NCBI GenBank assembly: GCA_020851615.1
Contig: JADZCL010000202.1
Span: 1 to 13,708, forward strand
Length of the DNA: 13,708 bases
Reading direction: 5' to 3'
Source: Rubrivivax sp.
Lineage (GTDB): Bacteria; Pseudomonadota; Gammaproteobacteria; Burkholderiales; Burkholderiaceae_C
The notes below the pieces were generated by a model that saw only the letters and a list, made by a program, of their open reading frames with translations, was not told the origin of the DNA and did no database searches. Position numbers and translations under genes: made by a program. Positions 1 to 7,752 of the stretch are shown here, one piece after another; position 1 is the first letter of the stretch; each line of letters opens with the position of its first letter.

Positions 1-623
1 TCAGCAGCATCCTGCGCGTCTACCGCAACCTGCAGTCGCTGCTGGACTACAGTGAACGCGACACCCTCACCGGGCTGCTCAACCGCAAGACCTTCGACGA
101 TTCCTTCCTGCGCATGACTTCGCAGGAGCCTGCTGTCAGCGGCCGCCCGGCAGGCGCGCCGATGCGCGGTGGCGCGGCGGCCTGGCTGGGCGTCGTGGAC
201 ATCGACCACTTCAAGCTCGTCAACGATCGCCACGGACACCTGATCGGCGACGAGGTGCTGCTGCTGCTGGGGCGGCTGATGCGCAGCAGCTTTCGCTACC
301 AGGACCAGCTCTACCGCTTCGGGGGTGAGGAGTTCGTCGTCCTGCTGCGCGCCGACGAGGCGGGGCAGGCACTGGCGGCGTACGAGCGCCTGCGTCGCAA
401 CGTGGCGGCCTATGTCTTTCCGCGCGTGGGCCATGTCTCGGTCTCGATCGGCTTCACCGAGGTGCGCATCGGCGACTCTCCCGCCGGCGCCTTTGAGCGG
501 GCCGACAAGGCCGTCTATCACGCCAAGGACAACGGTCGCGACCAGGTCGTCCACTATGGCGACCTGCTTACCGATGGTGTGCTGGCCGAGGAGGCCCACC
601 TGGGCGACGTCGAACTGTTCTGA
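1..623 (+). CDS. GGDEF diguanylate cyclase, C-terminal part (5' end outside window)
   Basis: This is the last 206 residues of a protein whose N-terminus lies left of the window; the reading frame begins at base 3. It holds an essentially complete GGDEF domain, which makes cyclic di-GMP from two GTP. Visible are the DTLTGLLNR start of the domain (fragment residues 20-28), the metal-binding VDIDHFK block (65-71), the active-site loop GGEEF (107-111), and an RxxD inhibitory site (RYQD, 98-101) exactly five residues upstream of it. The cyclase should therefore be active and subject to product inhibition. The short leading segment (VYRNLQSLLDYSERD) looks like the helical linker that usually joins a sensor domain to GGDEF, but the sensor itself cannot be seen. 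The stop is 38 bases before yqgE. Family assignment is certain; the input signal is unknown. Confidence 0.95.
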   Translation, partial: SSILRVYRNLQSLLDYSERDTLTGLLNRKTFDDSFLRMTSQEPAVSGRPAGAPMRGGAAAWLGVVDIDHFKLVNDRHGHLIGDEVLLLLGRLMRSSFRYQDQLYRFGGEEFVVLLRADEAGQALAAYERLRRNVAAYVFPRVGHVSVSIGFTEVRIGDSPAGAFERADKAVYHAKDNGRDQVVHYGDLLTDGVLAEEAHLGDVELF

Positions 624-649
624 GCGCACCGCCGCGCAGACCCGCACAC

Positions 650-655
650 TAGAAT
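650..655 (+). promoter_or_regulatory. Candidate -10 element just upstream of yqgE
   Basis: TAGAAT matches the sigma70 -10 consensus at five of six positions and lies six bases before the yqgE ATG. No convincing -35 hexamer is found 16-18 bases upstream. With usual spacing, transcription would begin at or within a base or two of the start codon, giving a leaderless message for yqgE and the operon behind it. This is a weak prediction based on a single hexamer in the only gap upstream of the operon. Confidence 0.3.
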
Positions 656-661
656 GCCCGT

Positions 662-1243
662 ATGGGCAGTGGCGCGCGCATCGACCTGACGAACCAGTTC
701 CTGATCGCCATGCCCGGGATGGCAGACGACAACTTTGCCGGTTCGGTGGTCTACCTGTGCGAACACAACGAGCAGGGCGCGCTCGGGCTGGTGATCAACA
801 AGCCGATCGACATCAAGCTGAAGAACCTGTTCGAGAAGGTCGAGCTGCCGCTGGCGCGCGCTGAACTCGCCGAGCAGCCGGTCTTCTACGGCGGTCCCGT
901 GCGCACCGAGCGCGGCTTCGTGCTGCACGAGAAGCTGGGCGAGGGCCAGAGCCCCTACACCTCGACGATGTCGGTGCCCGGCGGCCTCGAGATGACGACC
1001 AGCAAGGACGTGCTGGAGGCACTGTCGACCGGCGCGGGTCCACGGCGTGTGCTCGTCACGCTGGGCTGCAGCGGCTGGTCGGCCGGCCAGCTCGAGGACG
1101 AACTCGGCCGCAACGGCTGGCTGACCGTCGACGCCGATCCGGTGATCATCTTCGATACGCCGATCGAGCAGCGCTATGAGCGCGCCGTGTCGCTGCTGGG
1201 CTTCGATCCGCACATGCTCTCCAACGAGGCCGGGCATGCCTGA
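662..1243 (+). CDS. yqgE: YqgE/AlgH family protein (UPF0301, DUF179)
   Basis: A 193-residue protein, the usual length for the YqgE/AlgH family. Recognisable blocks are the N-terminal NQFLIAMPGMADDNFAGSVV, the GALGLVINKP strand (residues 39-48), the FYGGPV block and the C-terminal GCSGWSAGQLEDEL followed by GWLTVDAD. The molecular function is not established. A member in Pseudomonas was linked to alginate regulation (AlgH), and the gene is conserved next to ruvX in many Proteobacteria. No signal peptide or membrane segment is seen, so it should be cytoplasmic. No Shine-Dalgarno sequence precedes the ATG. It is the first gene of the operon and overlaps ruvX by 8 bases. Confidence 0.95.
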   Translation: MGSGARIDLTNQFLIAMPGMADDNFAGSVVYLCEHNEQGALGLVINKPIDIKLKNLFEKVELPLARAELAEQPVFYGGPVRTERGFVLHEKLGEGQSPYTSTMSVPGGLEMTTSKDVLEALSTGAGPRRVLVTLGCSGWSAGQLEDELGRNGWLTVDADPVIIFDTPIEQRYERAVSLLGFDPHMLSNEAGHA

Positions 1244-1658
1244 GCCCGCAGGCGCAGCAGCGCGACCGGCGCGGTCCTTCCTCGCCTTCGACTTCGGCAC
1301 GCGGCGCGTGGGCGTGGCCAGTGGCAACACGCTGCTGGAGCATGCCAAGGGGCTGCGCACCATCGCTGCCGAAGGGCAGGCCCGCTTCGCCGCGATCGAG
1401 CGCCTGATCGGCGAGTGGCGGCCCGACGCGCTCGTCGTTGGCGTGCCCTTGCACCCCGACGGCGCCGCGCATGAGAACACGCACCGTGCACGGCGCTTTG
1501 CGCGCCAGCTGCACGGGCGCTTCGGTCTGCCGGTGCACGAGGTCGACGAGCGCTACACGACGACCGAGGCGCTTGCCGCAGGCGCCCGCGATGCCGATGC
1601 CGCGGCCGCCGTGCTGATCCTCGAGCAGCACCTGCGGGCGCAGGGGGAAGCCCGCTGA
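1236..1658 (+). CDS. ruvX: RuvX/YqgF, putative pre-16S rRNA nuclease
   Basis: A 140-residue RNase H-fold protein, the usual length for RuvX/YqgF, implicated in final processing of 16S rRNA 5' ends and related to Holliday-junction resolvases. The signature blocks are AFDFGTRRVGVA (residues 17-28, with acidic D19), VVGVPLHPDG (67-76), VHEVDERYTT (100-109) and the C-terminal DAAAAVLILE (121-130). The start was set at the ATG at 1236 because a GAGG lies six bases upstream and the longer in-frame extension to 1176 only repeats yqgE sequence in another frame. The start overlaps the yqgE stop by 8 bases, and the stop overlaps the pyrR start in a TGATG. Both overlaps imply translational coupling. Confidence 0.95.
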   Translation: MPEPAGAAARPARSFLAFDFGTRRVGVASGNTLLEHAKGLRTIAAEGQARFAAIERLIGEWRPDALVVGVPLHPDGAAHENTHRARRFARQLHGRFGLPVHEVDERYTTTEALAAGARDADAAAAVLILEQHLRAQGEAR

Positions 1659-2158
1659 TGCTGCTGGAGCTCGACGCCCAGGCGCTCTACGACGAGCTGC
1701 GCAGTGGCGTGCGTGCCCTGCTGGCACCGGACGCCGCCCTCGTGGGGATCTGGTCCGGGGGCGCCTGGCTGGCCGAGCGGCTGCACGCGGACCTGGGCCG
1801 CCCCGGCCGCCCGGGCGTGATCTCGAGCGCCCTGCATCGCGACGACTTCGGCTCACGCGGGCTGGCCGGCAGCAGTGGCGCCACCAGCCTGCCGTTTGCG
1901 GTTGCGGGCCGGCACATCGTGCTCGTCGACGACGTGCTCTACACCGGGCGCACCATCCGCGCCGTGCTCAACGAGCTCTACGACTTCGGCCGCCCGGCCA
2001 GCGTTAAGCTCGCCGTGCTGGTCGACCGCGGCGGGCGCGAGTTGCCGATCGCCGCGGACTTTGCCGCAGCACGGGTCAGCCTGCCGGCCACCCGCACCCT
2101 CGAGCTGGCGCGTGAGGCGGACGGACGCTTCAGCTTCTCGGTGCAGGAGCGCCGCTGA
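1658..2158 (+). CDS. pyrR: PyrR, pyrimidine regulator / uracil phosphoribosyltransferase homologue
   Basis: A 166-residue type I phosphoribosyltransferase. The PRPP-binding loop [13 protein letters not shown] is at residues 87-99. The PyrR-typical blocks RDDF (61-64) and [23 protein letters not shown] (108-130) are present. In Bacillus, PyrR binds pyr mRNA and has uracil phosphoribosyltransferase activity. In Proteobacteria such as Pseudomonas it sits directly upstream of pyrB and is thought to regulate the pyr genes, with a less clear mechanism. Here the start codon shares one base with the ruvX stop and the stop shares one base with the pyrB start. There is therefore no leader between ruvX and pyrB that could form an attenuator. 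The call is firm on family; RNA binding is only inferred. Confidence 0.93.
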   Translation: MLLELDAQALYDELRSGVRALLAPDAALVGIWSGGAWLAERLHADLGRPGRPGVISSALHRDDFGSRGLAGSSGATSLPFAVAGRHIVLVDDVLYTGRTIRAVLNELYDFGRPASVKLAVLVDRGGRELPIAADFAAARVSLPATRTLELAREADGRFSFSVQERR

Positions 2159-3120
2159 TGCGCGCGCACCGCAACCCGCAGCTCAACGCCCGCGGCGAAC
2201 TCGTGCACCTGCTCTCGATCGAGGGCCTGCCGCGCGACGTGCTGGTGCAGATCCTGGACACCGCGGGCACCTTCCTGAGCGTGAGCGAACGCGAGGTCAA
2301 GAAGGTCCCGCTGCTGCGCGGCAAGAGCGTCTTCAACCTGTTCTTCGAGAACAGCACGCGCACGCGCACGACATTCGAGATCGCTGCCAAGCGCCTGTCG
2401 GCCGACGTCATCAACCTGGACATCGCGCGCAGCAGCACCGCCAAGGGCGAGAGCCTGCTGGACACCATCGCCAACCTGTCGGCGATGCATGCCGACATGT
2501 TCGTCGTGCGCCACGGCGAGAGCGGGGCGCCGCACCTGATTGCCCAGCACTGCGCGCCGCACGTGCATGTCGTGAACGCCGGCGACGGCCGCCACGCACA
2601 CCCGACTCAGGGGCTGCTGGACATGTACACGATCCGCCACTACAAGCGGGACTTCACGCAGCTGCGCGTGGCCGTGGTGGGCGACATCGTGCATTCGCGC
2701 GTGGCGCGCAGCGACATCCATGCGCTGTCCATCCTGGGCGTGCCCGACATCCGCGTCGTCGGCCCGAAGACGCTGGTGCCCGGGGATCTCGCGGCGATGG
2801 GCGTGCGCGTGTGCCACGACATGGCAGACGGCATCCGCGATGCTGACGTCATCATCATGCTGCGCCTGCAGAACGAGCGCATGAGTGGCGCCATGCTGCC
2901 CAGCGCCGGCGAGTTCTTCAAGACCTACGGCCTGACGCCGCAGAAGCTGGCGCTGGCCCGCCCTGACGCGATCGTCATGCACCCCGGCCCGATCAATCGC
3001 GGCGTGGAAATCGACTCGGTGGTGGCTGATGGCGCGCAGAGCGTCATCCTGCCGCAGGTCAGCTTCGGCATCGCGGTGCGCATGGCGGTGATGTCCACCC
3101 TGGCGGGGAACTCGGCATGA
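2158..3120 (+). CDS. pyrB: Aspartate carbamoyltransferase, catalytic subunit
   Basis: A 320-residue aspartate transcarbamylase that joins carbamoyl phosphate and L-aspartate, the committed step of UMP synthesis. The carbamoyl-phosphate loop [12 protein letters not shown] is at residues 63-74. K97 lies in the mobile loop [14 protein letters not shown] is at 148-155, the aspartate-site block LRLQNERM is at 235-242, and HPGPINRG is at 275-282. All expected catalytic elements are intact. An AGGAG at 2145-2149 gives a strong ribosome-binding site eight bases before the ATG, which overlaps the pyrR stop. The partner downstream is a dead dihydroorotase. This matches the pseudomonad-type arrangement, in which PyrB and an inactive PyrC' form one large ATCase complex, and that complex is inferred here by homology. 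Confidence 0.97.
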   Translation: MRAHRNPQLNARGELVHLLSIEGLPRDVLVQILDTAGTFLSVSEREVKKVPLLRGKSVFNLFFENSTRTRTTFEIAAKRLSADVINLDIARSSTAKGESLLDTIANLSAMHADMFVVRHGESGAPHLIAQHCAPHVHVVNAGDGRHAHPTQGLLDMYTIRHYKRDFTQLRVAVVGDIVHSRVARSDIHALSILGVPDIRVVGPKTLVPGDLAAMGVRVCHDMADGIRDADVIIMLRLQNERMSGAMLPSAGEFFKTYGLTPQKLALARPDAIVMHPGPINRGVEIDSVVADGAQSVILPQVSFGIAVRMAVMSTLAGNSA

Positions 3121-4424
3121 GGCTCACGATCCACGGCGGGCGCGTGATCGATCCGGCCAGCGGCCGAGACGAACTGGCCGACGTGGCCATTGCCGGCGAT
3201 CGCATCGTGGCCATCGGGCCCAAGGCGGCAAGCCTCGCGGCCGAGCGCCGCATCGACGCCAGCGGCCTTGTCGTGGCGCCCGGCCTGGTCGACCTCGCCG
3301 CGCGCCTGCGGGAACCCGGTCAGGAGCACGAGGGCATGCTGGAGAGCGAGCTGCAGGCTGCTGCGGCCGGCGGCGTGACCAGCCTCGTCTGCCAGCCCGA
3401 CACCGACCCGGTGCTCGACGAGCCCGGGCTCGTCGAGATGCTCAAGTTCCGTGCGCGCAAGCTCTCGCGCTGCCGCGTGTTCCCGCTCGGGGCGCTCACG
3501 CGCACGCTGCAGGGTCAGGTGCTGACCGAGATGGTCGAGTTGAGCGAGTCCGGCTGCGTCGGCTTTGCGCAGGTCGACGCGCCGATTGCCGACACGCAGG
3601 TGCTGCTGCGGGCCCTGCAGTATGCGGCCACGCATCGGCTGGGCGTGTGGCTGCGACCGCAGGATGCATGGCTTGGCAAGGGTGTCGCGGCCAGCGGCGC
3701 GGTGGCCACGCGGCTTGGGCTGTCGGGGGTCCCGGTGGCCGCCGAAACGATCGCGCTGCACACCTTGTTCGAGCTCGTGCGTGCCACCGGGGCGCGGCTG
3801 CACCTGTGCCGGCTCTCGAGTGCCGCCGGCGTGGCGCTCGTGCGTGCGGCCAAGGCCGAGGGCCTGCCGATCACCGCCGATGCCAGCATCAACTCGCTGC
3901 ACCTCGTCGATGCCGATATCGGCTACTTCGACGCCGACCTGCGGCTGACGCCCCCGCTGCGGCAGGTGGCCGACCGCGAGGCACTGCGCGCAGCACTTGC
4001 GGACGGCACGCTGGATGCGCTGGTCTCCGACCACAACCCGGTCGCCGAGGACATGAAGAACCTGCCCTTCGCCGAGGCCGAAGCCGGTGCCAGCGGCATC
4101 GAGTTGCTGTTGCCGCTGGCGCTGCGCTGGGGGCAGGAGCAGGGGCTGGCGCTGGCACGCACGCTGGCGCGCGTCACCTGCGAGCCGGTGCGGGTGCTCG
4201 GCGATGCCCTGGGCTCGCTGGCGTCCAGTGCCGGGAGGCTGGTCGAGGGGGGTGTGGCCGACGTCTGCGTGTTCGACCCCGATGCGGCATGGGACGTGAC
4301 CCCTGCGACGCTGTGCAGCCAGGGCAAGCACACGCCGTTTGCCTTGGCCAGCAGCGGCGTGCCCATGCGCGGACGGGTCGTCACCACCTTGGTCGCGGGC
4401 ACGATCGCCTGGGACCGCCGTTGA
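3117..4424 (+). CDS. pyrX: PyrX (PyrC'), non-catalytic dihydroorotase-like subunit of ATCase
   Basis: A 435-residue amidohydrolase-fold protein with full-length similarity to class I dihydroorotases. The metal site is destroyed. The HxHxR motif is replaced by AARLR (A61 and R63 in place of histidines, although R65 and the following EPG remain). The third histidine region reads VWLRPQD (177-183), and the fourth reads HLCRLS (229-234) with R232 where histidine is expected. Only the acidic SDHNP block (D305) survives. It should not hydrolyse carbamoyl aspartate, so an active PyrC must be encoded elsewhere. In Pseudomonas such PyrC' subunits are needed to assemble active ATCase. Its start overlaps the pyrB stop by four bases (ATGA), consistent with equimolar synthesis. 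It is commonly annotated simply as dihydroorotase. Confidence 0.9.
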   Translation: MRLTIHGGRVIDPASGRDELADVAIAGDRIVAIGPKAASLAAERRIDASGLVVAPGLVDLAARLREPGQEHEGMLESELQAAAAGGVTSLVCQPDTDPVLDEPGLVEMLKFRARKLSRCRVFPLGALTRTLQGQVLTEMVELSESGCVGFAQVDAPIADTQVLLRALQYAATHRLGVWLRPQDAWLGKGVAASGAVATRLGLSGVPVAAETIALHTLFELVRATGARLHLCRLSSAAGVALVRAAKAEGLPITADASINSLHLVDADIGYFDADLRLTPPLRQVADREALRAALADGTLDALVSDHNPVAEDMKNLPFAEAEAGASGIELLLPLALRWGQEQGLALARTLARVTCEPVRVLGDALGSLASSAGRLVEGGVADVCVFDPDAAWDVTPATLCSQGKHTPFALASSGVPMRGRVVTTLVAGTIAWDRR

Positions 4425-4471
4425 TGGCCCGGTCGGTGCCCGTCTTTGCCCTGCGCCGCGCGGTCGCATGA
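4424..4471 (+). CDS. Possible 15-codon coupling ORF between pyrX and the phosphorylase gene
   Basis: A short open frame encodes [15 protein letters not shown] and then stops. Its ATG shares one base with the pyrX stop (TGATG), and its stop overlaps the ATG of the next gene by three bases (ATGA). It exactly fills the only gap in an otherwise overlapping operon, and the next gene has no visible Shine-Dalgarno sequence. The likely role is to carry terminating ribosomes from pyrX onto the phosphorylase start, rather than to make a functional peptide. Chance is not excluded, since ATG and TGA triplets are easy to obtain over 48 bases. Confidence 0.35.
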   Translation: MARSVPVFALRRAVA

Positions 4472-6045
4472 AGCCCGCGGCCCCCGCCTTGCGCATCCGC
4501 CGCGTGGGCATCGACACCTGGCGCGAGAACGTCGCCTTCCTGCATCGCAACTGCCCGGTGGTGAGGGCGGCGGGATTCCAGGCGATGGCCAAGGTCACGG
4601 TGCGCACCGACGGCCGCACCATCGCCGCCGTGCTCAATGTCGTCGACGACGACTGCATCGTCGGGCCGCTCGAGCTGGGCCTGAGCGAGGAGGCCTTCGA
4701 CCGCCTGGGGGTGGCCGCCGGCAGCGACGCCTTCGTCGAGCACGCCGAGCCGCCGGCGTCGATCTCGGCGCTGCACCGCAAGATTGCCGGCGAGCGGCTC
4801 TCGCGCGAGGATCTGGCAGCGATCATCCGTGACGTCGCCGGCGCGCGCTACTCGAAGATCGAACTGGCCGCCCTGGTCGTGGCCACCAATCAGTTCGAGC
4901 TCGATCGCGACGAGGTGCTGCACCTGACCGAGGCGATGGTTGCCGTCGGCCAGCGCATCGACTGGCGGCACGACGTGCTGGGCGCACCGGTGGTCGACAA
5001 GCACTGCATCGGAGGCATCCCGGGCAACCGCACCTCGATGCTCGTCGTGCCTATCGTCACGGCGCACGGCATGCTCTGCCCCAAGACCAGTTCGCGCGCC
5101 ATCACCTCGCCGGCGGGCACGGCCGATACCATGGAGGTGCTGGCCGAGGTCGAGCTGCCGCTGCCGCGGCTGCAGGAGATCGTGCGCCAGACGCGCGGCT
5201 GCCTGGCCTGGGGCGGCACGGCCGACCTCTCGCCCGCCGACGACATCCTGATCGCCGTCGAGCGACCGCTGGCAATCGACTCGTCGGGGCAGATGGTGGC
5301 CTCGATCCTGAGCAAGAAGATCGCCGCGGGCTCCACCCACCTGGTGCTGGACATCCCCATCGGCCCGAGCGCCAAGGTGCGCAGCATGCCTGACGCGCAG
5401 CGGCTCAAGCGCCTGTTCGAATATGTCGCGCGGCGCCTGTCGCTGCACCTGGACGTCGTCATCACCGATGGCCGTCAGCCGATTGGTCGCGGCATCGGGC
5501 CGCTGCTGGAGGCGCACGACGTGATGCAGGTGCTGACCAACCACCCCGACGCGCCGCAGGACCTGCGCCAGAAGTCGCTGCACCTGGCGGGGCGCGTGAT
5601 CGAGTTCGACCCTGCGGTGCGCGGCGGCGACGGCTGGCGCATCGCGCGCGACATCCTCGACTCGGGTCGGGCGCTGGCGCAGATGAACGCCATCATCGAC
5701 GCGCAGGGGCGGCGCAGTGCGCCCGCAGGCGGCCTGGCCGATCCCGCACCGCTCAGCTTCGAGATCGCCGCGCCGGAGGATGGCCTCGTCGTGGGCATCG
5801 ACAACCTGCGCCTGGCGCGCATTGCCCGCCTGGCCGGCGCGCCGCAAGTCAAGGACGCCGGCGTGTGGCTGGCACGCAAGCTCGGTGAACCGGTGCGCGC
5901 GGGCGCCTTGCTGTACCGGGTGCACGCACGGCATGAGGCCGATCTCGGCTTTGCACGGCGCCTGGCGCTGCAGGACAGTGGCTACCGCCTGGGCGTGGCC
6001 GCCGACTTGCCGCCGGACTGCACGGGCAACGGGGTGGCGCCATGA
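4468..6045 (+). CDS. Thymidine phosphorylase family protein, AMP phosphorylase type
   Basis: A 525-residue glycosyltransferase family 3 phosphorylase. It has the extra N-terminal domain of archaeal AMP phosphorylases (roughly residues 1-95), which ordinary bacterial DeoA lacks. Key blocks are [14 protein letters not shown] (176-189, phosphate site), the signature [16 protein letters not shown] (208-223), the [15 protein letters not shown] stretch (245-259), and the C-terminal domain with [14 protein letters not shown] (446-459). Characterised archaeal relatives split AMP, CMP or UMP with phosphate into base and ribose 1,5-bisphosphate. Bacterial members are usually labelled putative thymidine phosphorylase, so the true substrate is open. 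The start at 4468 is chosen because upstream in-frame sequence overlaps pyrX and shows no homology. The stop overlaps the next start by four bases. A nucleoside or nucleotide phosphorylase is certain; nucleotide specificity is inferred. Confidence 0.88.
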   Translation: MKPAAPALRIRRVGIDTWRENVAFLHRNCPVVRAAGFQAMAKVTVRTDGRTIAAVLNVVDDDCIVGPLELGLSEEAFDRLGVAAGSDAFVEHAEPPASISALHRKIAGERLSREDLAAIIRDVAGARYSKIELAALVVATNQFELDRDEVLHLTEAMVAVGQRIDWRHDVLGAPVVDKHCIGGIPGNRTSMLVVPIVTAHGMLCPKTSSRAITSPAGTADTMEVLAEVELPLPRLQEIVRQTRGCLAWGGTADLSPADDILIAVERPLAIDSSGQMVASILSKKIAAGSTHLVLDIPIGPSAKVRSMPDAQRLKRLFEYVARRLSLHLDVVITDGRQPIGRGIGPLLEAHDVMQVLTNHPDAPQDLRQKSLHLAGRVIEFDPAVRGGDGWRIARDILDSGRALAQMNAIIDAQGRRSAPAGGLADPAPLSFEIAAPEDGLVVGIDNLRLARIARLAGAPQVKDAGVWLARKLGEPVRAGALLYRVHARHEADLGFARRLALQDSGYRLGVAADLPPDCTGNGVAP

Positions 6046-6959
6046 GCGAGGCGACCGGGATGCAGGCCCCACCCATGCTGCTGGCCTTCGACGACGAATG
6101 GACGCTTGCCGCGCGTGTGGCGCAGGCGCTTGGCTGGCGCGTGTGCGAGGTGCAGCGCCACGGGTTCCCCGACGGCGAGACGCGCCTGCGCCTGCCGCCC
6201 CACCTGCCCGCGTGCGTGGCGCTGCTGCGTGGCCTGCAGCAACCCAACGCCAAGCTGACCGAACTGCTCCTGGCTGCGGCCGGGGCACGCGAGCTTGGCG
6301 CCCGGCGCCTGGCGCTGGTCAGTCCCTATCTGGCCTACATGCGCCAGGACATCGCCTTCACACCGGGGGAAGTGGTCAGCCAGCGCCAGCTGGGCCGGCT
6401 GCTGGCGGCGGCGTTCGAATGCGTGATGACGGTCGATCCGCACCTGCATCGGGTGACGACGCTCGACGAAGTGGTGCCCGGACGGCGCGGCGTCACGCTG
6501 AGTGCTGCGCCGCTGCTGGGCGACTGGGTTGCGCAGCAGGTGCCCGGGGCGCTGCTGGTGGCGCCGGATGAAGAGGCCGAGCAATGGGTGGCCGCGGCCG
6601 CACGGGGGCCGGGCCTGGCCTATCTCGTCTCGCACAAGCAGCGCCTGGGTGACCACGAGGTGCAGGTCAGCGTCCCGGCGGCCGATGTCAGTGGCCGTGC
6701 TGTCGTGCTGCTGGACGACGTCGCCAGCACCGGGCGCACGCTGGTCGATGCGGCGTGCACGCTGCGGGTGCGTGGTGCCGCCACCGTCGACGTGGCGGTC
6801 ACGCACGGGCTCTTCGTGGGGGACGCGCTGCAGCGCCTGCAGGCCGCAGGGGTGCGTCATGTCTGGAGCACCGACAGCGTTCCGCACGCGAGCAACTGCG
6901 TCAGCGTGGCACCGCTGCTGGCGCAGGCCTTGGCCGAGTGGGCGGTGCCCCCGGTCTGA
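6042..6959 (+). CDS. Ribose-phosphate pyrophosphokinase homologue (PRPP synthetase-like)
   Basis: A 305-residue PRPP synthetase-family protein, near the usual length. The expected catalytic elements can be placed: FPDGE (residues 42-46), the ATP-binding YMRQD (99-103), the VDPHLH block (131-136) in place of the classical DLHADQIQGFF, the flexible-loop HKQR with K199 and R201, and the ribose-phosphate loop DDVASTGRT (225-233). The sequence resembles archaeal-type enzymes more than the housekeeping bacterial class I enzyme, so it is probably a second, specialised copy. It starts inside the stop of the phosphorylase gene (ATGA), implying a joint function. One possibility is turning ribose 5-phosphate or ribose 1,5-bisphosphate from phosphorolysis into PRPP, or the reverse. 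The family is clear; the physiological reaction is inferred. Confidence 0.87.
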   Translation: MSEATGMQAPPMLLAFDDEWTLAARVAQALGWRVCEVQRHGFPDGETRLRLPPHLPACVALLRGLQQPNAKLTELLLAAAGARELGARRLALVSPYLAYMRQDIAFTPGEVVSQRQLGRLLAAAFECVMTVDPHLHRVTTLDEVVPGRRGVTLSAAPLLGDWVAQQVPGALLVAPDEEAEQWVAAAARGPGLAYLVSHKQRLGDHEVQVSVPAADVSGRAVVLLDDVASTGRTLVDAACTLRVRGAATVDVAVTHGLFVGDALQRLQAAGVRHVWSTDSVPHASNCVSVAPLLAQALAEWAVPPV

Positions 6960-6969
6960 GGGCGAGGGT

Positions 6970-7716
6970 TCAGCCCGCCTTGCCCTGGCCGGCCACGGCC
7001 GCGGCCGCCTGCGCGACCGCCTGGGCGTCGCCCAGGTAGTCGCGGCGCAGCGGCTTCAGGTCGGCGTCCAGTTCGTAGACCAGCGGGATCCCGTTGGGGA
7101 TGTTCAGGCCGACGATGTCGCCGTCGCTGATGCCGTCGAGATACTTCACCAGGGCGCGAATGCTGTTGCCATGTGCGGCCACGAGCACGCGCTCGCCGCG
7201 ACGGATGGCTGGCGCCAGCCGCTCGTGCCAGCACGGCAGCACGCGGGCCACGGTGTCGGCAAGGCACTCGGTGAGCGGGATCTGCTCCGGGGCCAGATGC
7301 GCGTAGCGGATGTCGGCTCGCTGCCCACGGGGATCGGCGGCGTCCAGCACCGGCGGTGGGGTGTCGTAGCTGCGCCGCCAGGTGAGCACCTGCGCATCCC
7401 CGTACTGGCGTGCGGTCTCGGCCTTGTTCAGGCCTTGCAGCGCGCCGTAGTGCCGTTCATTCAGACGCCAGTCGTTGACGATCGGCAGCCAGGTGCGCTC
7501 CATCGCGTCCAGGCAGTGCCACAGTGTCCAGATCGCGCGCTTGAGCACCGAGGTGTAGGCAACGTCGAACTCCCACCCACCCGCGCCGAGCAACTGGCCT
7601 GCAGCCCGCGCCTGCTGCACACCGGTCTCGGTCAGCGGGACATCGGTCCAGCCGGTGAAGCGGTTCTCCAGGTTCCAGGTCGATTCGCCGTGGCGGATGA
7701 GGACGAGCTTGTGCAT
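6970..7716 (-). CDS. gpmA: 2,3-bisphosphoglycerate-dependent phosphoglycerate mutase
   Basis: A 248-residue dPGM that interconverts 3- and 2-phosphoglycerate in glycolysis and gluconeogenesis. The phosphohistidine motif [10 protein letters not shown] is at residues 6-15 (H9). R60 lies in SVLKRAIWT. The acidic catalytic E87 lies in [15 protein letters not shown] is at 114-122, and the second active histidine H182 lies in [10 protein letters not shown]. Length and motifs are those of an intact, active enzyme. The gene lies 36 bases downstream of the stress-protein gene on the same strand, with no good Shine-Dalgarno sequence in that gap, so it may share that transcript. It converges on the PRPP-synthetase gene with 10 bases between stops. 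The C-terminal tail after about residue 230 is alanine-rich and variable in the family. Confidence 0.96.
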   Translation of the reverse strand: MHKLVLIRHGESTWNLENRFTGWTDVPLTETGVQQARAAGQLLGAGGWEFDVAYTSVLKRAIWTLWHCLDAMERTWLPIVNDWRLNERHYGALQGLNKAETARQYGDAQVLTWRRSYDTPPPVLDAADPRGQRADIRYAHLAPEQIPLTECLADTVARVLPCWHERLAPAIRRGERVLVAAHGNSIRALVKYLDGISDGDIVGLNIPNGIPLVYELDADLKPLRRDYLGDAQAVAQAAAAVAGQGKAG

Positions 7717-7752
7717 GGGCTTGCGCAGCAGCGGGCGGAGGTCGGAGGCGGT

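Noticed and set aside
3117..4424. Active dihydroorotase (PyrC)
   Set aside because: The metal-ligand histidines are replaced, so catalysis is not expected despite full-length similarity.
2925..4826. A 633-codon open frame on the minus strand opposite pyrX and its neighbours
   Set aside because: It runs antisense to pyrX with no recognisable domain and a low-complexity Arg/Gln/His/Ala composition. Long antisense frames are expected where third codon positions are nearly all G or C.
4381..6288. A 635-codon minus-strand frame opposite the phosphorylase gene
   Set aside because: It is a mirror of a clearly homologous gene and shows no domain, start context or family resemblance.
6955..7015. GC-rich inverted repeats around the convergent stops of the PRPP-synthetase gene and gpmA as a bidirectional terminator
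   Set aside because: The stems are only four to five bases, are mostly inside gpmA coding sequence, and have no T-run on either side.
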